DNA of 64,000 bases from Actinobacteria bacterium IMCC19121 (GTDB lineage Bacteria; Actinomycetota; Actinomycetes; Nanopelagicales; Nanopelagicaceae). The DNA lies in contig CP015605.1 of the NCBI GenBank assembly GCA_002284895.1, positions 1,240,001 through 1,304,000 on the forward strand. Reading direction: 5' to 3'. A program made the position numbers and the translations under genes. The first letter of the stretch is position 1. Each line of letters opens with the position of its first letter. Positions 58,177 to 64,000 of the stretch are shown one piece after another. Below the pieces are notes generated by a model. It worked only from the letters and a program-made list of their open reading frames with translations, was not told the origin of the DNA and did no database searches.

Positions 58177-58899
58177 CTAAGAAACCAACGTTCCTATCGT
58201 TTCCCCGCGCACTGCGCGCGCGATATTGCCATTTTTCATTAAGTCGAAAATAACAATGGGAAGCATATTTTCACGGCAAAGGGCAAAAGCTGCAGCATCG
58301 GCAACTGCTAGGGATTTACTCAAGACTTCATCGTATGAAATCTCATCATATTTAACTGCCGACTTATCCTTCTTTGGATCTGCACTGTAAACACCATCAA
58401 CACCGCTCTTGGCCAGAAGTAATGCTTCGGCTCCAATTTCAAGAGCGCGCTGGGCTGAAACTGTATCTGTTGTAAAGAATGGCATTCCTGCGCCTGCACC
58501 AAAAATTACTACGCGACCTTTTTCAAGGTGGCGGATTGCGCGAAGTGGAATGTAAGGCTCAGCAACTTGACCCATAGTGATTGCAGTCTGAACACGAGTT
58601 TGAACGCCTTCTTTTTCTAGAAAATCTTGAAGTGCTAGGCAATTCATTACCGTTCCAAGCATTCCCATGTAGTCAGCTCGTGAGCGATCCATTCCACGCT
58701 GGGATAGTTCGGCTCCACGGAAATAGTTACCGCCACCAACAACGATGGCAACTTGTACGCCACTTCTGGCTACATCTGCGATTTGTTTAGCAATATCTTG
58801 CACAACATCGGGATCAACACCAATGCCTTTAGCTCCACCAAAAACTTCTCCAGAAAGTTTAAGGAGCACCCGCCGATACGTTCCTCGTGTACCGGGCAT
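58177..58899 (-). CDS. pyrH: Uridylate kinase
   Basis: UMP kinase of the amino-acid-kinase fold, 240 residues: [71 protein letters not shown]. Part of the conserved rpsB-tsf-pyrH-frr series. Confidence 0.96.
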   Translation of the reverse strand: MPGTRGTYRRVLLKLSGEVFGGAKGIGVDPDVVQDIAKQIADVARSGVQVAIVVGGGNYFRGAELSQRGMDRSRADYMGMLGTVMNCLALQDFLEKEGVQTRVQTAITMGQVAEPYIPLRAIRHLEKGRVVIFGAGAGMPFFTTDTVSAQRALEIGAEALLLAKSGVDGVYSADPKKDKSAVKYDEISYDEVLSKSLAVADAAAFALCRENMLPIVIFDLMKNGNIARAVRGETIGTLVS

Positions 58900-58920
58900 G
58901 AGTGCTCCTTTAACTACTAG

Positions 58921-58940
58921 TTAGAATATCTAAATTCTAA
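58921..58940 (-). repeat. Perfect inverted repeat between tsf and pyrH
   Basis: TTAGAAT and ATTCTAA (7 bp, 6-base loop) lie in the 59-base spacer before pyrH. It is AT-rich and not followed by a T-run, so a processing or stability hairpin is more likely than a terminator. Confidence 0.45.
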
Positions 58941-58958
58941 GCGATGTCGCCTTTGAAC

Positions 58959-59789
58959 TTATTGACCCACGCGGAAGCGATTGAACGCCTTAACGGCTGT
59001 TCCTGCCTCATCGAGGATCTGCTTTACAGATTTCTTGGCATCTTTAGCAAAAGATTGCTCAATCAAAGAAACTTCCTTGACGAAGCCTGTTACGCGACCT
59101 TCAATGATCTTGATGAGGGAAGCTTCTGGCTTTCCTTCCTCGCGTGCAGTCTCTTCTGCGATACGACGTTCGTTTTCGATTAGTTCAGCAGGAACATCTT
59201 CGCGATTTACAAACTGTGGAGCAAAGGCTGCGATGTGCTGAGCAATATCTTTACCAACTTCAGCTGCATCCTTAGTTAATTGAACTAGAACGCCAACTTG
59301 TGGTGGCAAATCTGGGCTTGTACGGTGCAAGTAGATTCCAACTGGAGAATCCTTCAACACTGCAATTCGGCGAACTTCAATCTTCTCGCCAAGAGTTGCA
59401 TTTGCCTCATCAACAGTTGCCTGAACGGTTTTGCCGCTAGACATTGTTGTTGTGAGGAATGCCTCTAGCGAATCAGATTGCGCATTTTGTAGGTGAGCAA
59501 GTAGCTCATCTGCAAGTGCAACGAAGCGCTCACCCTTAGCAACGAAGTCTGTTTCGCAGTTAAGTTCTAGCATCACACCAAGATTTCCTTCAACCTTTGC
59601 AACTACTGCACCGTTTGAAGTTAAACGACCTTCACGCTTTGTGACTCCCTTGAGTCCCTTAACGCGAATAATGTCGATCGCCTTGTTGTAATCGCCTTCT
59701 GCTTCATCCAAAGCTTTCTTGCAATCAAGCATTCCAGCAGCTGTTGCTTCACGAAGATTCTTAACGTCTTGCGCTGTATATGCAGCCAT
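58959..59789 (-). CDS. tsf: Elongation factor Ts
   Basis: Nucleotide exchange factor for EF-Tu. The N-terminal UBA-like domain (YTAQDVKNLREATAAGMLDCKKALDEAEGD) and KLEVNCETDFVA-type line (ELNCETDFVAKGERF) are present. Length 276. Four bases after rpsB; same operon. Confidence 0.96.
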   Translation of the reverse strand: MAAYTAQDVKNLREATAAGMLDCKKALDEAEGDYNKAIDIIRVKGLKGVTKREGRLTSNGAVVAKVEGNLGVMLELNCETDFVAKGERFVALADELLAHLQNAQSDSLEAFLTTTMSSGKTVQATVDEANATLGEKIEVRRIAVLKDSPVGIYLHRTSPDLPPQVGVLVQLTKDAAEVGKDIAQHIAAFAPQFVNREDVPAELIENERRIAEETAREEGKPEASLIKIIEGRVTGFVKEVSLIEQSFAKDAKKSVKQILDEAGTAVKAFNRFRVGQ

Positions 59790-59793
59790 TTAA

Positions 59794-60612
59794 TTAAGCT
59801 CCTTCTGTTACTGCGGTTGCTTCTGCTGTTACTTCAGTTGTTCCAGCAATCTCTTTTTCCCAATCAGCTAAAGGCTCACCAGCTGCAACTGCAGGGGCTT
59901 CATCCTTTACTTCGCTCTTAGCCTGTGCTGAACGTGCAGCAAGACCAGCAGCGATTGCATCAGTGATAACGCGAGTCAAAAGACCGATTGAACGGATCGC
60001 ATCGTCGTTACCTGGAATCTTGTAGTCAACTTCATCTGGATCACAGTTTGTGTCCAAGATTGCTATAACTGGAATACCAAGCTTCTTGGCTTCCTGAACA
60101 GCTAAGTGCTCCTTCTTAGTATCAACAACCCAGATTGCTGAAGGCAACTTAGTCATGTTACGGATACCGTTGAGGTTCTTAAATAGTTTTTCGCGTTCGC
60201 GACGAAGAACAAGAAGTTCCTTCTTTGTAAGAAGTAGATCGTTCTTCTCTTCTAGAGCTTCTAGCTCCTTCAGACGCTGAATACGCTTGTAGACAGTTGG
60301 GAAGTTTGTAAGCATTCCACCTAACCAGCGCTCAGTCACTGTTGGCATACCAACACGTGCTGCTTGCTCGATGATTGGTTCCTGTGCTTGCTTCTTTGTT
60401 CCAACAAACAAAACGTGACCGCCCTTTGCAACTGTGTCCTTAACGAACTCATATGCATTGTCGATGAGCGCAAGTGATTGCTGGATATCGATGATGTAGA
60501 TGCCATTGCGCTCTGTGAAAATAAAACGCTTCATCTTTGGGTTCCATCGACGAGTCTGGTGTCCGAAGTGGACTCCGCTGTCGAGAAGTTCTCGCATTGT
60601 TACTACTGCCAT
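59794..60612 (-). CDS. rpsB: 30S ribosomal protein S2
   Basis: 272 residues with the S2 lines [44 protein letters not shown] and [30 protein letters not shown]. The ATG at 60612 has AAGAAGGAG upstream; the frame open to 60714 runs through the leader and is not coding. It is preceded by a strongly folded 215-base leader. Confidence 0.97.
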   Translation of the reverse strand: MAVVTMRELLDSGVHFGHQTRRWNPKMKRFIFTERNGIYIIDIQQSLALIDNAYEFVKDTVAKGGHVLFVGTKKQAQEPIIEQAARVGMPTVTERWLGGMLTNFPTVYKRIQRLKELEALEEKNDLLLTKKELLVLRREREKLFKNLNGIRNMTKLPSAIWVVDTKKEHLAVQEAKKLGIPVIAILDTNCDPDEVDYKIPGNDDAIRSIGLLTRVITDAIAAGLAARSAQAKSEVKDEAPAVAAGEPLADWEKEIAGTTEVTAEATAVTEGA

Positions 60613-60641
60613 GACGGCATACTCCTTCTTAGGTTTATTTA

Positions 60642-60765
60642 TGTGCGCAGCACAATAAAAAACCCGCTCGGTTTTGGCCAAACAATTTGTTGGGCCCGTC
60701 GCACTGAAAGTCATCTACCGATTTAACGGACCGAGATGATTCACCCACTAAAAGTGAGGCAGTGC
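60642..60765 (-). ncRNA. rpsB leader RNA: three-way junction plus terminator-like hairpin
   Basis: In the rpsB mRNA, GCACTG (60760-60765) and CAGTGC (60701-60706) close a perfect 6-bp stem around two hairpins: CTCACT-TTT-AGTGGG (60744-60758; 6 bp with one U-G) and CATCT...AGATG (60712-60738; 5 bp with an inner CCG/CGG). Downstream come GGCC...GGCC (60676-60696), then AAAACC-N5-GGTTTT plus Ts (60657-60675), like an attenuator, and TGTGC-TGC-GCACA (60642-60654). The arrangement suits S2 feedback by attenuation; the T-rich hairpin might instead end the upstream xerC operon. Confidence 0.6.
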
Positions 60766-60828
60766 TGAGATGTCACCGCAATTTCTTGTGGTGCGAGGCA
60801 AATCTTACCTGAGCCGTGAGCGTGCTAA

Positions 60829-61521
60829 TTACCGCCCAACTATGCGTAAAAGCCCCCAAGCGCTGATGCGCAACACCGCTTCTAGGGCAATTGCAAAGCT
60901 CATCTTGCTGACCCCATGTTCGCGCTCGATAAAAGTGATGGGAACTTCAGCAATTGATCCACCCCTGGCAAGTGCCCTGCGAGTCATCTCGATTTGAAAG
61001 CAATATCCCTCGCTAGCAATTGTTTGGATATCCATCTTTTTTAATAGTGAGGCTGAATAGATTCGAAAACCTGCAGTTGTATCGGCCACCCCAAGGGATA
61101 AGACAACATTTGCATACTTATTAGCAGCCTTTGAAAGCAGCTCTCGAAACTTGCTCCAGTTGGCAATCGTGCCATCAGCAACCCAGCGTGATCCAATTAA
61201 TAAATCAGCTGATCCAATCCATTGCATCATCGCCACTAAATCTCTTACTTGGTGTGATCCGTCGGCATCCATTTCAATAATGTTTTCATACCCACGATCA
61301 AGTGCAATCTGAAAACCGGCACGATAAGCACTTCCCAATCCTTGCTTGCCGCTTCGTTCAATAACTTCAACCCCATGGGCTTTACAGATTTGTGCTGTGC
61401 CATCAGGTGAGCCGTCATCAATGACTAGAACATCAAGATCGAGTGTGGCCAATTCATCGAGTAGTGAGCCGATGCTCTCAACTTCGTTATATGTTGGAAT
61501 AACAACGATAGATTTATTCAT
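60829..61521 (-). CDS. GT2 glycosyltransferase (polyprenol-phosphate mannose synthase type)
   Basis: Single-domain GT-A enzyme of 230 residues. VVIPTYNEVESIG, DDGSPDGTA and EMDADGSHQ (metal-binding DxD) match dolichol/polyprenol-phosphate mannosyltransferases (Ppm1/DPM1), with the C-terminal ITFIEREHGVSKMS line. No membrane anchor. Actinobacteria use such enzymes for lipoglycans and protein mannosylation. It overlaps xerC by 4 bases and precedes the rpsB leader; it is not usual at this locus. Confidence 0.87.
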   Translation of the reverse strand: MNKSIVVIPTYNEVESIGSLLDELATLDLDVLVIDDGSPDGTAQICKAHGVEVIERSGKQGLGSAYRAGFQIALDRGYENIIEMDADGSHQVRDLVAMMQWIGSADLLIGSRWVADGTIANWSKFRELLSKAANKYANVVLSLGVADTTAGFRIYSASLLKKMDIQTIASEGYCFQIEMTRRALARGGSIAEVPITFIEREHGVSKMSFAIALEAVLRISAWGLLRIVGR

Positions 61522-62432
61522 GCGCGTGGATGTGCCTGTTTGAAAGCTTTTTGTAAACGCTCTGTTGATACATGTGTATATATCTGAGTTGTGGCCAACG
61601 ATGCATGGCCCAAGATCTCTTGCACTGTGCGCAAATCTGCGCCACCTTCTATTAGATGTGTTGCAGCAGAGTGGCGCAGAGCATGTGGTCCCATACGCTC
61701 AATGCCTTCAATTGCAGAGAGAGCTTCATACACAACGGTTCTCACTGCACGTTGATCTATTCGCTTTCCTCTAGCTCCAAGAAAAACAGCTTTCTCAGAC
61801 TTCTCATTAAGTAACTCTTGGCGTCCATCATCTAGCCACTTCTTAAGTGCGCGCATTGCAGGGTTGCCCAGTGGAATAACACGTTCCTTATTTCCCTTTC
61901 CCAGCACTTGAATAGTCTGGCGGTTGTAATCAATATCGCCTAGATCTAAGCCACACAGTTCTGCCACGCGGGCACCTGTTGCATACAGCAGTTCCACCAT
62001 TGCAACATCGCGCAAAGTCATAGGAGTTTCATCTTCTGCTGCCCGCGTAGCCATTGAATCCATTGCAGTTTTAGCATCATCAATGCCTAAAACTTCAGGC
62101 AATGTGCGATGTCCCTTGGGTGTTGCAAGGGAGGCACCCACATCACTGGATATGTATTTGTTCTTTAGCGCCCACTTGGTAAACAAGCGCACGGAGACGG
62201 CTCTGCGCGAAATAGTTGTGCGCGATGCACCTTTAACTTGTTGATTAGCTAACCATGAGCGCAGATGGACAAGCTGCAACTGTGAAATTTCACTAAGGCC
62301 ACTATTTTCTAGATGCTCTAATAAAGAGGTCAAGTCCCCCATATATGCACGAATTGTGTGAACTGAAAGATTGCGTTCAACTTCTAAATGGCGTTGAAAA
62401 GTAGTCAGTAACTTTTCAAAATCTTCGCTCAC
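61518..62432 (-). CDS. xerC: Tyrosine recombinase XerC
   Basis: Resolves chromosome dimers at dif with its partner and FtsK. An N-terminal SAM-like domain and the catalytic residues R155 (TGARVAEL), K in GKGNKER, H250/R253 (HALRH), H276 (LGHAS) and Y285 (YTHVS). Length 304, no sign of a phage or integron origin. GTG start; TAAAGT lies six bases upstream but overlaps the cimA stop. Near rpsB as in other actinobacteria. Confidence 0.92.
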   Translation of the reverse strand: MSEDFEKLLTTFQRHLEVERNLSVHTIRAYMGDLTSLLEHLENSGLSEISQLQLVHLRSWLANQQVKGASRTTISRRAVSVRLFTKWALKNKYISSDVGASLATPKGHRTLPEVLGIDDAKTAMDSMATRAAEDETPMTLRDVAMVELLYATGARVAELCGLDLGDIDYNRQTIQVLGKGNKERVIPLGNPAMRALKKWLDDGRQELLNEKSEKAVFLGARGKRIDQRAVRTVVYEALSAIEGIERMGPHALRHSAATHLIEGGADLRTVQEILGHASLATTQIYTHVSTERLQKAFKQAHPRA

Positions 62433-62441
62433 GCGCTAACT

Positions 62442-64000
62442 TTACTCGGGTTTGCGTCCCTGACGCAGAAGGCCAAAGGTAACTGCGTCCTCAAGTGCCA
62501 TCGCAGAGGCTGCAATAACGTTTTCGTGCACACCAACGGTGTTCCATTCACCCTTGCCATCACTGGTTTCAACTAATACGCGTGTAACAGCGCCTGTGCC
62601 CAGACGACCCTCAAGGATGCGCACCTTGTAATCAGTGAGCTCTAGAACTTCTAGCTCTGGATACAGAGTCTTTAATCCAGTGCGCAAAGCATTATCAAAT
62701 GCGTTAACCGGACCATTACCAACACCAGAGCACGAAATCTGTTTGCCCATAGCAGTTACTTTCACTTCAGCTTTTGTGAGAATGCTTTGATCTTCAGAGC
62801 GCTCAACGGTTGTTAACCAATGGTCGATGGTGAAGAAGGATGGGCGTTTGCCGCTCATTTCTTCGTGTACAAGAAGTTCAAAAGATGCATCTGCTGCTTC
62901 GAATGTAAATCCGCGAGATTCCATCTCTTTAACTCGATCAACGATACGGCCAATAAGTTCTTTATCTCCCCCAAGATCAACACCAAGTTCCTGGGACTTT
63001 AATTCGATGGATGCACGCCCAGCCATGTCAGAGACCAACATCCGCATATCGTTTCCAACAGATGCTGGATCTTCATGTTGGTAAAGGGATGGATCAACCT
63101 TGATAGCGCTGGCATGCAGACCAGCCTTATGAGCAAATGCTGAAACTCCCACATACGGCTGACGCGCACTAGAAGAGACGTTTGTAACTTCTGCAACAGC
63201 ATGCGAAATTCTAAATGCTTCGCGAAGAGCATTTTTAGGCAAAACTAATTGCTGCTTCTTGAGCTCTAAGTTGGCAATGATTGTTACAAGATCAGCATTT
63301 CCCGTGCGCTCACCATAACCATTGAGTGTTCCTTGAACATGTGTTGCACCTGCTGCAACTGCAGCCATTGAGTTAGCAACTGCGCAACCTGTGTCGTTGT
63401 GGCAGTGAATTCCAAGACGGGCAGAACTTGCTGTTAAAACATCATGGACAACTTGTGAAAGCTCATCTGGCAACATTCCGCCGTTTGTATCGCACAAAGC
63501 AATCACATCAGCGCCAGCTTCAGCAGCGGTGCGCACTACTTCTAGCGCATATGCACGATTACTTCGATAGCCATCAAAGAAGTGCTCAGCATCTAGAAAT
63601 ACGCGTTGTCCCTCTGAAATTAAGTGACTCACTGAGTCACGAATCATCTCTAGATTTTCATCAAGGGTTGTCTTGAGTGCTAAATCAACGTGGCGATCAA
63701 AAGCCTTTGCGACCAGAGTTACCGCAGGTGCGCCTGAATCACGTAGTGCCCCAAGTAGAACATCATCAGCAGCTTTAACGTTAGGACGTCGTGTGGCACC
63801 AAATGCAACAAAGGTTGCATTCTTTAGTACTAATTCCTTTTTAGCACGTGCAAAAAACTCGGTGTCCTTTGGGTTTGCACCAGGCCATCCGCCTTCGATA
63901 AATCCAACACCAAGTTCATCAAGATGACGTGCGATAGCCAACTTGTCATGAACTGAAAGGTTTAAACCTTCCTGCTGTGCACCATCTCGCAGAGTGGTGT
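62442..64000 (-). CDS. cimA: Citramalate synthase (start beyond window)
   Basis: Alpha-isopropylmalate synthase-family enzyme. The frame continues past the right edge with TTLRDGAQQEG before LAIARHLDELGVGFIEGGWPGANPKDTEFF. HCHNDTGCAVANSMAAVAAGA is the metal-binding His line, and a C-terminal LeuA regulatory domain (about the last 120 residues) is present. The GGWPGANPKD line is typical of citramalate synthase, which makes 2-oxobutanoate precursors for isoleucine from pyruvate and acetyl-CoA. About 519 residues visible. Confidence 0.9.
   Translation of the reverse strand, partial: TTLRDGAQQEGLNLSVHDKLAIARHLDELGVGFIEGGWPGANPKDTEFFARAKKELVLKNATFVAFGATRRPNVKAADDVLLGALRDSGAPAVTLVAKAFDRHVDLALKTTLDENLEMIRDSVSHLISEGQRVFLDAEHFFDGYRSNRAYALEVVRTAAEAGADVIALCDTNGGMLPDELSQVVHDVLTASSARLGIHCHNDTGCAVANSMAAVAAGATHVQGTLNGYGERTGNADLVTIIANLELKKQQLVLPKNALREAFRISHAVAEVTNVSSSARQPYVGVSAFAHKAGLHASAIKVDPSLYQHEDPASVGNDMRMLVSDMAGRASIELKSQELGVDLGGDKELIGRIVDRVKEMESRGFTFEAADASFELLVHEEMSGKRPSFFTIDHWLTTVERSEDQSILTKAEVKVTAMGKQISCSGVGNGPVNAFDNALRTGLKTLYPELEVLELTDYKVRILEGRLGTGAVTRVLVETSDGKGEWNTVGVHENVIAASAMALEDAVTFGLLRQGRKPE

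Noticed and set aside
60613-60714. N-terminal extension of rpsB into its leader
   Set aside because: S2 begins at ATG 60612 with a good ribosome-binding site; the extension covers the hairpin region.
61518-62432. Phage or integron integrase
   Set aside because: Length, catalytic residues and context near rpsB fit XerC; no att-like repeats or mobile genes nearby.

Overview
This 64 kb window is a gene-dense core-chromosome segment of an actinobacterium. The gene order matches conserved actinobacterial blocks: leuCD next to an IclR (NdgR-type) regulator, recA-recX with DUF3046 and ClgR nearby, and a flavin-dependent thymidylate synthase (ThyX) with dapA and RNase J. The HU protein carries the Lys/Ala-rich tail typical of the phylum. 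The sequence is AT-leaning (roughly mid-40s % GC by eye), genes are short and tightly packed, and no spacer exceeds 300 bases. That combination best fits a streamlined freshwater lineage such as the acI group (Nanopelagicales, Planktophila-like); this placement is inference. I saw no rRNA, tRNA, CRISPR array, prophage, transposon or insertion sequence.

Layout. 1-6.3 kb (minus): 5' part of recG, then cytochrome bd oxidase cydAB with its ABC exporter cydDC. 6.4-12.9 kb: rpmB (plus), thiL, a one-domain Lrp/AsnC protein, an amidohydrolase, then ddl-gpsA-plsC and HU. 13-15.9 kb: leuCD with the divergent IclR regulator. 15.8-20 kb: recA-recX, yaaA, an alpha/beta hydrolase, DUF3046, TetR, ClgR, CinA. 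20.4-28.9 kb: pgsA, rimO, a RodZ-like protein, ftsK, RNase J, dapA, thyX. 29-30 kb: azlCD (plus). 30-42 kb (minus): glutaredoxin, dapB, M16 peptidase, pnp, rpsO, ribF, truB, rbfA, infB, nusA, rimP, a TSUP permease. 42-47.5 kb: proS, ispG, a site-2 protease, dxr. 47.5-55.5 kb: a polyamine module (ureohydrolase, FAD amine oxidoreductase, potABCD, aldehyde dehydrogenase) set inside the otherwise conserved dxr-rlmN neighbourhood. 55.5-64 kb: rlmN, cdsA, frr, pyrH, tsf, rpsB, a GT2 glycosyltransferase, xerC and the start-truncated cimA.

Function. Most genes serve translation and RNA turnover, lysine/peptidoglycan precursor and leucine/isoleucine synthesis, the MEP isoprenoid pathway, phospholipid synthesis, DNA repair and chromosome segregation. 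The accessory layer is respiration at low oxygen (cyd), uptake and probable breakdown of polyamines to GABA, branched-chain amino acid export, and a TSUP permease.

I found no obviously new multi-gene system. The most interesting signals are at the RNA and translation level: recX and truB seem to start at AUU and AUC codons at TAAU junctions; the rpsB leader folds into a perfect-stem three-way junction followed by a terminator-like hairpin; the rpsO leader has mutually exclusive stems; the HU leader holds an 18-bp palindrome inside a TTACGCGTA repeat pair; several genes have a TANNNT box 6-7 nt before the start codon, as expected for leaderless mRNAs; and the rpmB terminator is written inside the thiL coding sequence.
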